A stretch of DNA of 64,000 bases. Origin: Actinomucor elegans (Eukaryota; Mucoromycota; Mucoromycetes; Mucorales; Mucoraceae). The position numbers were made by a program, and so were the translations under genes. Of this stretch, positions 11,016 to 24,224 are shown in pieces (within the stretch, counting starts at the first letter, position 1; the number at the start of each line of letters is the position of its first letter). The notes under the pieces were generated by a model. The model did not search any database and was not told where the DNA came from. It saw only the letters and a list, made by a program, of their open reading frames with translations. The stretch covers positions 3,844,001-3,908,000 of the forward strand of contig JAMSLZ010000001.1 of the NCBI GenBank assembly GCA_026027325.1. The letters are read 5' to 3'.

Positions 11016-12657
11016 ATGAGCAAAAACGACAGCAAGCACCTCGAGGAAGACACCGAAAATTGCGAGGTCTTGGAAGAAGACAACCGTAGTATTATTATGG
11101 GTCTGATTGCGCAATTGCGAAAAGGAACTGATCTCTCTCGTGTTACTTTACCAACCTTTGTATTGGAACCAAGAAGTATGTTGGAGAAATTCACTGATTT
11201 CATGGGCCATCCTGACCTAATAGTCAAGTATGTAGAGTTACTACAACGATCACTGGTAGCTAATGATATATATTTATACTATTAATGCTAGAGCTGCAAA
11301 AACTACTGATCCTGTGCAACGATTCGTCGAAGTATGTCGATTCTTCTTATCTGGATGGCATATTAAACCCAAGGTATGTATACCACTCCTATTAAATAGC
11401 CAATTGTGCATTAAATCTTGTTCTGCAGGGCGTTAAGAAGCCATATAACCCGATTCTTGGAGAGTTTTTCCGCTGTGAATTCAACTTAAATGACGGCTCA
11501 AAGGCAATGTATATTGCAGAGCAAGTATCTCATCATCCTCCAGTCACAGCTTATTATTATTCGTTGCCAGAGCTCGGTATCTTTGTTACAGGTGAGGCTC
11601 ACCCCAAAGCAAAGTTCTTGGGTAACAGTGCCGCGACCATCATGAAGGGATATACGCGTATTGTTTTCAGTGAATTAAAGAACGAAACCTATGAAATCTC
11701 GAATCCAAATGTTTATGCTCGTGGTATTTTGTGTAAGTTTGCCAGTATATAATGTATTGCCAGTGACTGATGTGTATGATAGTCGGGAAAATGGTGATGG
11801 AAATGGGAGATCAATCTACTGTGAGATGCGCTTCTAGCGATCTCATTTGTGAGCTGGATTTTAAAACAAAGGTAACCCGAGACTGAATCAGTTATGGACG
11901 ATTGCTTATATCCCATCTCTTTGTATAGGGCTTTTTCTCGGGCGAATACCATACTGTAGTTGGAAAAATTAAGCGAGAATCAACTGGTGAAGTGCTTTAT
12001 GACATATCTGGCATTTGGACTGAAGAGCTCTTTATCAAAGGAAAGGTAACTGTTTAAAATGGAAACTTGTCTTAATCAACTACTTATTTCCTTTTGTGTG
12101 TACCTCTAAAGTGCTCATCAAAGGAATCCTTCTTTAATGTTTCCAAGCATACAGTAATTCCAAAACTCGTTGCGCCTTTAGATAATCAAGAATGGAATGA
12201 ATCAAGAAAGTAAGTTACACCTTAGAAGCCATATGCCATTTGTCTCACATTTTTAATCCATAGGTTATGGTCAAAAGTTACTGCTGGATTAATTGCAAAA
12301 GATATGGATGCAGCTACTGACGAAAAGACATTCATTGAAAACAGACAGCGTGAGGACACTGCTGCTCGCCAAAAAGAGGGCCTTCAATGGCATCCTCGCT
12401 TCTTTTCATTGAATAAAAACGACGAGTACGAGTTCAAAGGCGTTCAAGGGTAAGTTGCCGGAGATAGCTTCCGTTTGTATTCAATCACCTGTTAAAATGA
12501 CCATAATAGGATCGATTACAAGAATCTCTCTCAGGCTAGAGAGCATCTTGAAAAGCAAATCTTTACACAAGCTCCTACCTCTTCACAAGCAGAGACCTTT
12601 GTCAATGAAGAAGGCCAGAAAGTACTCATCTCTGAACGAAAACCAATTACTGCTTGA
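11016..12657 (+). CDS. Oxysterol-binding protein-related protein (Kes1/Osh4-like)
   Basis: This is a cytosolic lipid-transfer protein of the ORP family; relatives exchange sterol for PI4P between ER and Golgi or plasma membrane. Eight exons join in frame (11016-11227, 11292-11373, 11429-11732, 11783-11871, 11929-12045, 12112-12209, 12264-12449, 12510-12657) to 411 residues. The length and the lack of PH or ankyrin domains match the short Osh4-type class. Landmarks are [20 protein letters not shown] near the lid, [11 protein letters not shown], the family fingerprint EQVSHHPP at residues 129-136, GKMVMEMGD, and the C-terminal [21 protein letters not shown]. It is divergent from RPS5. All core ligand-pocket and phosphoinositide-binding blocks appear intact. 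Confidence 0.96.
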
Positions 12658-14157
12658 AACTGAATTATCTATTCTACTTTTTTTTCTTTTTCTTTTTTTT
12701 TATTAGGGCTAAAATGTAACTTCTTTTTTCTCTAACGTACGGCTCAAATCATTATACATTTTTGTATTGAACTTAATTCATACCCAACCTCTTCCTCACA
12801 AACTCCTTTTCACCGTTAGATTTTCTACTAGAAAATTAATAAACCGAGTATCAAACTACCTGTTTCTCTCTAGTGACATTTCTATACTGATCATCTGCCG
12901 GGTCCTTTCTCTGATCCAGATATGCTTTTATTTCATTGGTTCAGAGGATTGCGGTCCAAGATACCTTCGATAAGGATCTGCAAATTATATACTAGTCGAC
13001 AGTGAGTCTAGTAACAAACTTGAATCTCGAGAAATGCATACAAAAAAGTGTGTTCTTTTCCAATGATCAGATTCTGTGATGATATACTCATGTAATGTGA
13101 CTCTAAGCAACTCTGACCAAATATCATTTTGATCTTCTGGAGAAACCTTTTTTTTTATTCTTTTACAAATTGCGCATTATTCAAAGAAAAATAAAATTAT
13201 ATGTAGCTTTTATTAATTAATTAACTATAAGAAGGGAAACTTTGCTTTAACGCCTTCTATGGCTATATATCAATTTTCTCCAATTCCTTGCAGCTCAAAA
13301 TTTAAATTTAAAACGTTGTTTTCATTGGCTAGACAAATGTTGAAAATGAGCTCTTTAAAATATTACATTTCTTTCAAGGTAAAACTTTAAAATAAGTATT
13401 GTATATAAATGAGGTGATTTAGTTATTCTGACGACAAATCTGCAAGAACAGGTGATAGATGTCTTCGATGTTGTAGTGTTTTTTTTTCTTCCTCTAGCAA
13501 AAGATTTTCATAAAATCTAAAACAATATATATTTACAAAGTTGTTTAAAATTGTTAAAGTTGAATTTGCATATATCCTCTTGTAGATTATGATTTTCATT
13601 TTTCTAGGTATTTTATTTTTAGTTGCCGAGCCTCAGCATTTTCTGTTAGAAATTGATATGGCATACTATACAACGTGTACAAACTTGACTAATCTAGATC
13701 AAATGTCACATCCTTTCATGCTTCATGTCTAGAATGAGTTGCTGCATCTGATAATGTATCAAAACTACTCTATTTTAATTGGAAGAGGCAATCTATACAC
13801 ATTGGTTAATTTTGATGAGCCATATGGTCGATTTTGTTGCGTCTCATTACAAACTTTGTTGATTTAATAATAGGGTTCTTAGTATTACTAAATCAAAAGC
13901 CGACTATACATTGATTTTCACTAAAACTGCCTGATGGCTCACATTTTATATTTGTATTACCAAACTCAAGTCAATTAAATATAGGTAAGCCATTGAGAAA
14001 AAGTCCTGCAATGGAAGATTTATTCATAAAACAAAAGACAGTTACGTAACCTCCTTCAACTGTCTTATTTCCACAGTAATATGTTGATGGAATTATATTA
14101 ACCTATTGTTTTAGCGATGGTATCAAATGACGAATGTAACACAGCTTGCGCGATCTT
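12658..14157. other. Intergenic region without supported genes
   Basis: This 1.5-kb AT-rich region contains no coding frame with recognisable similarity. The open frame at 12767-12973 has no support. A dispersed-repeat-like stretch (AATCTAGATCAAATGTCACATCC) is seen, given here by position: 13691-13713. Confidence 0.5.
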
Positions 14158-14822
14158 TCAAAAGGAGGTCTTGATTTTGAGGCAAGTTACTCTTTTACCT
14201 TGAGGTGTAATTACGTCTAGATCCAGAGAATATTCCCCCTATCGGTTTATTCAATACCATTGTTTACCTAATTTTCGTAATAGAATAACTTACATTGGCT
14301 TTAAGACCAAAGAGACACAAAAAGTTAGTTCAAATATGGACACTAAAATATCATAAAACCAACTTACGAAGTTCCTTGGGAAGGTCCAGATCCAGAGCAT
14401 ATTGATAGTCTCCGGGACTAATGGGACATATTCCACCAGGTTTGCTAGGTACAAGGGCTGAACAAACATCTATATTTTTGTGTGCAATATTAAAAATTCC
14501 AGCCTTGACACTAAAATTGACAATGGAGTTTTTGGGAATTGCTTCGTTCAGATGACCTTTAAACTCAATTCTTGCTCGTGTGCCCCTTATAGGCGGATTT
14601 GGATTCATTTTGATATAATCAATCCTAGTATGTACAAAACGTAAACACCAATATTAACAATACATGTTTGAAGTACTACTTGAAGATGCCACGTCCATTA
14701 TCACACATGTTAACTGAGGTCTTTGATTGCAACAAATGTGGAGGGCTCTTCCTTACAGCAGCTTTCTGCGATGCTACCAAGGAAAGCAAAGCGCCCGACA
14801 GTAACCAAAATAATAATTTCAT
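14158..14822 (-). CDS. Secreted ML-domain lipid-binding protein (NPC2 / PG-PI transfer protein type)
   Basis: This is a small secreted or vacuolar lipid carrier of the MD-2-related (ML) family. Four minus-strand exons join in frame: 14822-14680, 14624-14368, a 5-nt exon 14298-14294, and 14238-14158, giving 161 residues. A signal peptide (MKLLFWLLSGALLSLVAS) precedes the ML fold, with MCDNGRG, PIRGTRARIEFKG, HKNIDVCSALV, GGICPISPGDYQYALDLDLP and a final GKRVTCLKIKTSF; the paired cysteines fit family disulfides. The micro-exon CCAAT is flanked by a TTAAAG acceptor and GTAAGT donor and is the only way I found to join LPKEL to GEYSLDLDV, producing the expected LPNGEY. It lies 177 bp downstream of the nickel permease gene on the same strand. 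Ligand is unknown. Confidence 0.9.
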
Positions 14823-14999
14823 AATATAAAAGAAAAAGTAAGAAATGTAAACTCTTGAGCTAGTGAGGTTATTCTTTAAATAAAGAGGATATCCCAGCCT
14901 AAACAGGTAGAAATATAAATAATGCTTATTTAAAATAGTTTTATTAACAACCGTCTCTAAGACAAATGGTATATGCAAGGATTCATTTGGTTCCTCTAA

Positions 15000-16357
15000 T
15001 TAAGCGTGAGGTTTCTCGACTTCAATTTCAGTTTTAATGCCTTCCTCGATATTTTTGGTAATTTGATCCTCTGGAAACTGCTTTTTGACCTTCTCCGGCT
15101 TGTATTCATCAAATTCTTTCTCAAGATCTCTGTAACCAGTAAGACGATACACTACAGCACTGATAAGCCAGGTCACAATAAAAGCACCAACAATGATAAC
15201 ACCAATCCATTCAAAGCTATCCCCAAGGAAATACCAGAATCTCCACCAACCATTATCCAACTCAAGTTGTTCTCCAATCAATGCAAAGAATTGAATCAAG
15301 GCTACAAGTACGGCAACAATGACACTGATGGAAGTGATAGTTAAGTTATAAAATAACTTTCTTACTGGATTGATATAAGCCCAAGTATAAGTGAACAACA
15401 TCAACATACTATCCAAGGAATCGATCAGTGCCATGCCTAAATATGCACAAATTTACGACATTAGGAATTTTTTAAGATATAGTTTACTGATCTCAAGTTA
15501 CCTGAAGTGAAAAGAAGAGGTAATAGAATAATAAGCCACATAGACATGCCCTGTGCACCCTGAATGGCTGTGATACCCAAAAGTGTCACCTCAGAGGCAG
15601 TGTCGAAACCTAGGCCAAACAAAAACCCAAGAGGATACATCTTCCATGAAGCATTGACGAATTTAAACACAGGACGAAAAAAGCGGCCTAAAAGACCACG
15701 GTTGCTCAAGTACTCTTCAATATCAATTTCTGTATAGACGCCTTCTTTCTTGACACGACGCATAGTCTTGATAACCCCAATCAAACAGATCAGATTAAGA
15801 GTGGCAATCAGGACGAGGAATGCAATTGATACTGATGTACCTATTAAACCACCAATCTGAGAGAAATCGTCGATGCTGTTGGCTACAGCGTTAGCAGTTG
15901 CTGCTACGATGATGGATGTGATGAATACAACTGTTGAATGGCCAAGCGAAAAAAACAAGCCGACACACACTGGATGCTGATTATTATTTAATAGTTTACG
16001 AGTGACATTGTCGATAGCAGATATATGATCTATTTGAAATCGTATGAGAAACAAGAGTAGTATTTTTTTTACGGATTATGTATGATATTTACCTGCGTCA
16101 ACAGCATGACGAAGACCAAGGGTATAAGCGAGAGCACCGGTACCGATCATGGAAGGATAAGGTTTATAAACTATCACTGCAATAACCCATATGATAATTT
16201 GAACAGCAATAAGACCAGATAGCAGAAGCAAGACTTTTGGTCGAACCCTATGTGGATCAGGGCCAAAGAATATTTTGTATGAAAAGGAATTCTCGGACAT
16301 GAACCTCAGGGCAAACTTGCCCAGTCTCCCCGGCGTATGAGTTAGTGTATTATCCAT
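15000..16357 (-). CDS. High-affinity nickel/cobalt permease (NiCoT family)
   Basis: This is a polytopic membrane transporter that imports Ni2+ or Co2+, in fungi commonly serving urease. Minus-strand exons 16357-16093, 16029-15502 and 15436-15000 give 409 residues. The defining TM2 motif H-x4-D-H is intact (RHAVDADHISAIDNVTRK, H84, D89, H90) and is assembled across the first intron. Other family blocks are LGHSTVVFITS, LGFLFGLGFDTASEVTLL and GMALIDSLDSMLMLFTYTWA. About eight hydrophobic segments can be seen; the charged C-terminal tail ends in VEKPHA. The start at 16357 places about 35 hydrophilic residues before the first helix. No urease gene is in the window, so the physiological partner is inferred. 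Confidence 0.95.
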
Positions 16358-18074
16358 CGTGGTTAATGGGAAAAAAAAACAGAAGAAGGATCCCCTCTTT
16401 TTATGCTCTGCTACTCTGCATCTTGCTTTCCTCGGTTAATGGACTAAGTCACGGATCTATTGAGGCTGCTATTGAAATGCTTTATCTATCTTGTGAGACA
16501 ATGAATAATTTAAAGTTTCATCTATATAGAGCCATATGACGGATATAAATGTTAGGTTGCCTATTGTAAGACTATGATCATACCGAAGACAGAAATATCG
16601 CTGCAAGTAACACTAAGGGTAAACATTGGAACTAGAGACAAAGTTTCCCGACCTAAGTTGAAGCAAAGCTCGTATTGGTTTACGCAAAGTTGAAGATCAG
16701 TCGATAATTGCTGTATGTAGCCACATTAACACCAGCAAACAAACAAATGATCCTGGTTCTGTAAAGATCCATCTATTCTCACAGTCAAGTGCCTATCGCC
16801 GCGATCTGCAGTATTCTTGATCTAATCTAATTGATATGCTCCACAAAAAAAAAGCCTATTAGATAGAACACCAAGAAAGCAGAATCTGTCAGTATCTTAT
16901 CAGTCAATGTATATACTAGATATATTTTATCAAGTCAAAGCAGAAAAGTAAGGTTTGTTCCGTAAATATACTCTTTATTCCGCGATTAAACGAGAGACGG
17001 ACTATATTCTCTTCTTGTAGGAGATTCTTGTTCGGAAGATTAACTGCATCATTACACGACATGATAGTCTTTTCTGGCTTTGTTTTTGATACCCATCCGC
17101 TTGGGTCTTTTCTTAAACTCTTAAATAGTTTTTATTTATTTATTTATCTATCAATGCTCAAGGATAGGCGATTGGTTTCCTTCTCAATAGATACATCAAT
17201 TCCCGATAAAAACATTTTTAAACATGTTTTTTTGTAGAGTTGAGAAGTCTCGAAGCAAAGGAGGATGTCTTACCGTCAGCTCTCGATTTAGTAATACGTT
17301 TTTTACCACGAAAACTATTGTTTGCTGGCAAAGTACCAATAGAGTGGCGCCCATAAAAGCGGAGAAAAGTCGAGGCTTTCAATCGTTTGGTTAATATATA
17401 TTATACATTTACAAATGAGCAAATCATTTTATTCAATAGGAGTGATAGAGGGTATATCTGTGATTAAGCTAGATACAATGACACAGTCTGAACAAGAGGT
17501 ACAAATTAGATGTGACATTTGACCGAGAGTATCAGAGTTAGCATGTTATAACAATGACGCTATTCCATCATGAGACCATCTCATTTTCTATTAGTTGTTG
17601 CTGATTAAAACAGTAATTCCGCAGACCCTCAAAAAAAAACTTGATTAGCTTCTTTTTTTGATTTCCTTTGTAATGGCGAATAGCTACTGATAGCCGCAGC
17701 ATTTATTAACAAAGTCTGTGAAGGTTTTAATGGAACATCTAGAAGGACAAATATAGTTGTATGTTGACCTCAGTACATAGTTACAATAGACAATAGATGG
17801 TTTTTTGAAAATTTTAGAAATTTGGTTCTAATTCGTATAAGCATAAATGGATAAAAAATATATTGGGACACTCTCAAAACACCAACCTTAAGGGCATCCG
17901 TAGCGGTCACATTAACTTTTTTATTGATTTTAATAATAGTCACACGTCTTGGTGAGTGGCGTGCTATGAGAAAACTGAACTTTATATGTGTGCTGTTAAG
18001 ATTAAAACTAGCATCTATGCTTAAGGATATAATTTGCAAAGAAAAGCATGTATAGACAGCGTATGCTTGACATA

Positions 18075-18403
18075 TTAAAGACATGATTCAGAGGATGGTC
18101 GAGGCTGGGGAAGGCGAATGGTGGAGTTTCCTGTGTAGCTTCGAAAGAAAATAATAGCCAATCCTACAGCTAGATTCGGATCAAAAGGTATATTATGGAT
18201 GGTAAACTGCCAATGGTGCCTCCAGACACTCTCAATACCAGATGCGGATGGATATTTGAGGGTTGGTTGCTCTGTATTGCGTAGTGGAAGATGTAATGAA
18301 TAGAGGCCAGCTAGGATCTATTTGGGGGCTAGGGTGAGAAGGGCTTGGTCTATAGGAGAAGTATATTGAAGGGTGCGTTTCCAAATCACATTAGCTTTTA
18401 CAT
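18075..18403 (-). pseudogene. LINE-type reverse transcriptase C-terminal remnant
   Basis: Read on the minus strand from about 18403, one frame gives NVIWKRTLQYTSPIDQALL, then an in-frame TAG, then about 80 codons including GIESVWRHHWQFTIHNIPFD before a TAA at 18075. The W-R-x-H-W-x-F followed by a PF block resembles the C-terminal end of non-LTR retrotransposon reverse transcriptases common in Mucoromycota; this is recalled from the family pattern, not searched. The fragment is more GC-rich than its surroundings, lacks catalytic RT motifs and is interrupted, so it is a dead fragment. Confidence 0.45.
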
Positions 18404-20113
18404 TACATTCAATGTAAAAATCGATCGTCGGCGTTTGAATTAACAAAATGTATACTGTGCGAAACAGCAGTATACTATCACTTTATATTTTTAATTTTAA
18501 TGTTGCGACTAATGCAACCGCTGCAGACGATTTTCTGCGAACCTTTAAAATTTTAACATTAAATGTGCAAAAGAATGATTTTTAATGCAACTGTTGGAAA
18601 TGCAGTCTTCATACTGCACAAAAAGGAAAGAGCGCGAAAAATTTGGGCCTATGTCGGTGCTCTTGGGATTTCTGGACATTTTTAATGTCTTCTTACTCCT
18701 CAAAGGAACCCCGTTTAATGTTGCATATAATGACTAGAATATATTCAAAATAAACTACTGCATTTATGTAAAGCGCTGTTTAGTTAAAGTAAGGTACATT
18801 ATGTACATTAAATTTTAATGTGTGACTGCAAACTGCATGCATTTCATATGCTAAAGCAGATCTAATGATCTATGGATTTCTCGACACGTCCCTGTTTAAT
18901 GTTACATCTTAGATGCTAGTGCCTTCTTTAAATAAGCTACTGGATCCATTAAACCAATTGTTTGATCGCTGTAACCAAAATATATATCATGCTCATCAAT
19001 AATGAACTATAGAATATATCTCGGGGTATGTATTTTCGTTCACTGAACACTGTTAAGTATTTAACAGGTGTTGTATGGAAAAGAAATGAGCCGACTAGTT
19101 ATCATCAATATCTAGAAGTATTAAGTAATTAAAAAGGGAGCTTAAAAAGTGTTGATATACCCTTCAACTATATGGTAGCCAAAAATTTGCTTCATCTGGT
19201 TTCTTTATTAAGTTTAAAGTCTCTAACTTGGGCTCCATCAGTTTCCAAGGAATAAATATAATGCTATTATATACTTTGAATTATAGGAAATACAATTGTA
19301 TTAGAAACTATGACTCTGAAATACACTTAATACTGTCAAAAATGGGTGCAAAAAATATTCCAATCATGAAATTCTTTGATTCTTATCCATCAGAGTATGA
19401 ACAAATTGAGCTGAAGGCACATAAATAAAATTTGATCGCAGGAAAAGCATACTATAACAAAGATTATGTAAAATCAAGTGATGCATCCAATGACATCAAG
19501 AGTGTTTGATATCTCTTTGAATTCATGTCAAGTTTCTTAGTAAAAGCAATTTTTTTGAGGACTATGCAATTATATTTCGCGCATTTGAGAAAATACAACT
19601 TTACGTACTTGTTAATGTCGTATTTTATACATAAAAAAGTAATCCTCGAAAATTTAGGCTTATTGTTACGCCTTGGGGGGGGGGTTTCTGAAATCATTCC
19701 ATTCACAATATCTCGACTTTTCTCGATTGACCGTACTACTTTAATACCATATCCAATTACTTGTACATGCTCATAATGAAGCACAGTATCTACTGAAGCT
19801 GTAATTTGATTGAAATGCAATCAGTATACTATTTTTTAAGAAAACACTTCAAAAAGCCTACAATTCAAACAGACTAAATGTGGTCGATACATCGCCTACA
19901 GGTCTCAGTCGGACATCGCATTATGGTAGTCCATCCCCATAGAGACCTATTGCATCTGTTAGAGTTATTCTTTTTTAGCTAAATCATAATCCAATAATTT
20001 ATTTTTCAACAAACAACTGTATATTCTACATACATCTATTACAATTTATCTCTAATCTGTGTATTATAATTTGGAATTAGCTTGCGATTGTCGATCTCAT
20101 CGAAAATTAAAAT

Positions 20114-20206
20114 ATGGCTCTTTTCATTCCTACTTCTCGACTTCTGGAGGCCCGTAAGAATGCCCATGGAGTATCCCAAAGAGTGGCGGCAGCCAATCGA
20201 GTGTAA
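20114..20206 (+). other. Orphan 30-codon ORF in gene-poor block
   Basis: An ATG opens a 30-residue frame beginning MALFIPTSRLLEARKN and ending in AAANRV before TAA. Composition is more protein-like than the surrounding AT-rich DNA, but no neighbouring exon could be joined. It could be a fragment of a mobile element. Function is unknown. Confidence 0.2.
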
Positions 20207-23200
20207 TAAACATATGACCGGCTAGTTATACAGGAATTAAGTTGGATAATCTCTAGATCCCTCAACTGAACCTAGTTTAATAGCAGTTTTAATTACATTT
20301 ACACATTTAGAAGCAACTGCCGCATTCATTAAAGCTGCCATTTGATAAAAAGTATAATGTATACACTGCATTACCGTCTATGGCTGGCAGTAGAAGATTA
20401 TATATATTTTCATCTAAGCTTCTGGATTTAAATATTTATAGATCTTTCAACAAATATCGTTCTAATGTCAATTCTGATTAGTACTCCATCCTCAGAACGA
20501 CTTATTATATATTTTAGAATACCAGGAATGCTCAGAAAAACATAAATAACGGTGCTTTTTTCATCAACTATTTAATGAATATTCGACTATACAAATTATG
20601 CAGCCAGTGAAGTAGATTTTTTATTATATAGTTTGTACTATAAAATCGCAATGGGCTTACTATAGGAAGTTATTGGAAGAGTTTTGATTGTTGACGGAAT
20701 AAAATTACTGTTTTAGTGATATCTGTCCGGTGTAACTCGAGATCTACTTGTTAAACGAACTGATACTATTGCTATTGTAAAATTGGCTTAGTCTTTTATT
20801 GTTATCTCGCACCAATTACACTGATCCAAGTGAACTAAAGCAAGAATTACTACAAGAATATCGTTTCAGTAGGATAAGCAGTAGACAATGTGCGTTTCAT
20901 GATTGCCTGCCGATCATTTCTGCCAAATTTAGAATTTGAACTTTTCTATATTTTGAGAACAATGGTAAAAAAAAAAGGCCCAGTTCATAACTCCGCAGTG
21001 GAATACCAGCCAGGGCGCTAAAGGTTCGTATTGGTCTGGCGCCTTACTTCAATGCTTGAAACACTGACTTAAAAAAGAAAAGTAAATAGGTGTTACTAAT
21101 TAGTTGCTGCGTAGTGATTGTGCAACAAAGATAGAAGTGAACAATGCACGTCAGTACAATCATACGATTATTTACAAATGCAGCTTGTTATTCCTACAGT
21201 CACACATAGTACTACATAAGCTATGATCGGTATAGTTGTTTTGATAAGATACTCCACGCGATTTTCTTCGCACATCTCGTTTGATGCACTACAGATCCAT
21301 TCAAAGCATATCACTGTCTGTGCAGTGATCCAGAGCAAAATGATTCGCGATGTCAAATTCGCATTACTTTTGCCATTATAGTTTACTTGCGTCTTGATTA
21401 AGGAATTGCGCCTCAATATCAGACACGCTACTATAGAGGGGAAGAAAAAATCGATGCTAAGTATGTTCAAAATACGTCACTGTTTAGACATCAAGGCTAC
21501 TTTAACAGTTATCAATGTGAAATAAAAAATAAAAGCAGAAAACCTTTATTACCAAGTTAACTGACTTCGTAATCTTAAAACACTACACGTGAGCTACCTG
21601 ACGTTGGACACATGTTGAACACATGAAGATATAAGCCTGCTTGCATTCGTGAATCAAGATATTTATTGTTCCAAGAGTCTATGATGCTATATTATTTCAA
21701 TTAAACAAAGCGAGTTTAGTAATGAGAAAAAAGGATAATAGGATACTTCATAAAAAAACCACATTAGCAACGACTGACGCAAGTCCATACGTTTTTTTTT
21801 AAAAGAAAGCGCTATTATATATACTCAGATGAACTGAACATATTATAAAAGAAAGGTGTATCATGAAACGCAAAGGTTTTAAATTGTGGTACACAGTTTT
21901 CTATCTTCCTCTTTTCATTGTATATAGATCTTAGATGTTTCTTAATATCTCGATCAATTTACATAGTAGATCCACCCAGATTAAATCGTTTATTTCGTCA
22001 GCTCCTAGTATCACTTGAAAAAAAGTGGATCGATCTCTACTGTCACCAATAGAACACACCCTTTCTTGTTATATAACAAGGCGGGTAAACTATTATAATT
22101 AGATATTGAACGATGCCATTCTAATTGTTGTACTTGTCTACTTGGGTCAATTAAACACAAAGTACCTAAATAGGCCTTCAATAATTGTATGAATAAGCCA
22201 GCCTCTTGTCTCTATATTTACGACATAATATATCTGTTTGTATCATTGCAAACTATATCCATAGTATATATAAGACCAAAATAGAAGAGGAGTATATAGC
22301 TAGCTTTAAACCATTGTTACCCTGTTCTTCGTACCCAGCACCCAGATCATTCGGTAGCCGAGTTTTCTTTGAGACTTGAATGTGAAGCACTTCGAACATT
22401 GGCTGGACTAAGCGCTTCTTCAAGTGGTACTAAACCTCTTGCGAAACCCTCATTGTAATGTTGTAATCAGACGGCCTCTTCATAGTAGCATTTCATAGAG
22501 TTTTATCTAGAGATACACTGAGTTTCAGCAATGTAGATACATTACACCAAAGTTTCAAGCCAGTTCTAAATTATTACTCAATGAAACCAGATATACATAC
22601 AACCTACGAGAGAGTGGTGCCCATGCGTTAAATTATTTAACTGAAGATACTATTTTCTCGTAAAGCAGTTACGCTGACGGGCTTGCGACTGATCGGTAGA
22701 AAGATAATTTCTTGAACTAACTGAGTAGACATTGCTAAAAGATCACTTTATGATAATCTTTACTAGTTGATGTATCATTTTAAAAGTAACCCCTCACTAT
22801 CAATGAATGAACATTACGCAATAATAATTCTTCTATATTGTTCTGTTATTCAAAAAGTTGCAAACTACTAATATTTGCTTTAGCATGTACATAGACTGGC
22901 TTGCTATGGCGCAATACATTTTACTAGCTTTGAACATAGTGAATCCTTCTTAGGAAGGTAAAGCCAATTAATGTACGATTCAATGTAAGAGAATAGCAAC
23001 TAACTAACTTTAATCGGTACATTGTAATACTGTAATGTTACTCTTTAAACAGAGATCGAGCAACCATGCTATTTCAATGCTGAACATCTATTGCGGAGAG
23101 AGTACCTTTTTTACTGAACTGTCAAACATGCATATCCCTTGATTAATCAATGACAATATTCTATCGAAAGCGAAGTAAAATGTATCATAAATAAATGATT

Positions 23201-24224
23201 TATAAGGTGTTTAATCAAAATTTCTCTTCTTCAGCAGCTAGTTCAATACACACATTGGACACAGTGGTAGGTATGCAGTAACCAAGTTCTAGATTTCAGC
23301 AATAGAAAAAAAAAACGTGCTATATTCGTTGGCCATGTTTCACAGTGTCTAGAGTTCACATATTGAGGAAATGGAGGAGTTTAGGATCTAGCGAAATCTA
23401 GGTTGTCTTTTTTTCCCTCCTATCTAAAAATACCTCACAGAAACGGTAACTTTGGCCTGTCACGGAAGATTAAGCTTTGTCCAATCACCGGTTATTGTAT
23501 TCTTATTTTATAATCGAGACTATCCTTCTCTAATGAACTGTTCAAAGGCATCATTGAGACAATGTTTAAACGATGGCGACAACAAGTAAAAAGAGTTACC
23601 GACGACAAAGAACTAACTGGGACTACTACGATACTATACCATTTATAATTTAATACGGGGGCTCAGCAGTTTATATTTCTAACAAAATAGCTTCAAAGAA
23701 CAATGAACGCTTAATAAATGGACTTTAAATAGTAAGGTAATACGATATGTCTTGAGGAATGAGCGATTGAAGGCTCCGAGGTTGATCTTGTTAGTAGGTG
23801 TGCACGGGCGCGTGATTGTACAACATTCACTAGTATTCCTCCTTATGAAATGTATCTACTATGATGATGACAGTAATCGTCTCCGTAGAGACTGCTAATG
23901 TCATTGTCTTAATTCATTCTAATAATCAGACTAAGCAAACAGGGAAATTGTTGCTTTTATGTATATATTAATATAATGCGACACAAATCAATAGACAATT
24001 GTCATGGGTCCTTCGGAGTGCCGTATATATCAAGCATAGACATTTAAAAGAGCTAGTATACAAACCTAGTAGTAAAAAGGCAAGTTAGTGCCACCTAAAA
24101 TATTCAAGAACCGTTGGAATCAAAAAGTTACAAGCCAGCGGGGGCAAAGAGCTATCTACCTTATAAAAGAATCTCATCTTCAGCATTGTTTCTCTCTTTC
24201 TCTTTAACATACCTCAAATCATTC

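Larger units (their letters stand above)
16358..24224. other. 7.9-kb gene-poor block with transposon remnants
   Basis: I find no intact gene across this AT-rich interval. It contains a LINE-like reverse-transcriptase tail remnant (18075-18403, minus), a 30-codon orphan ORF (20114-20206), and dispersed-repeat copies at 17508-17535, 18867-18909 and 18712-18733. Slightly GC-richer patches occur near 18100-18360 and 20990-21060. Open frames such as 21168-21470 and 19464-19820 have low-complexity composition and no recognisable motif. It may be a decayed-repeat island. Confidence 0.55.

Noticed and set aside
12455..12706. Plus-strand frame at the end of the ORP gene
   Set aside because: It begins in an intron and runs out of frame through the last ORP exon, which is explained by the ORP reading.
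17770..18084. Minus-strand 104-codon frame
   Set aside because: It lies downstream of the LINE-like stop, is AT-biased and has no recognisable motif.
21168..21470. Minus-strand 100-codon frame with hydrophobic stretch
   Set aside because: No family resemblance, no plausible splice partners, and composition expected by chance in AT-rich DNA.
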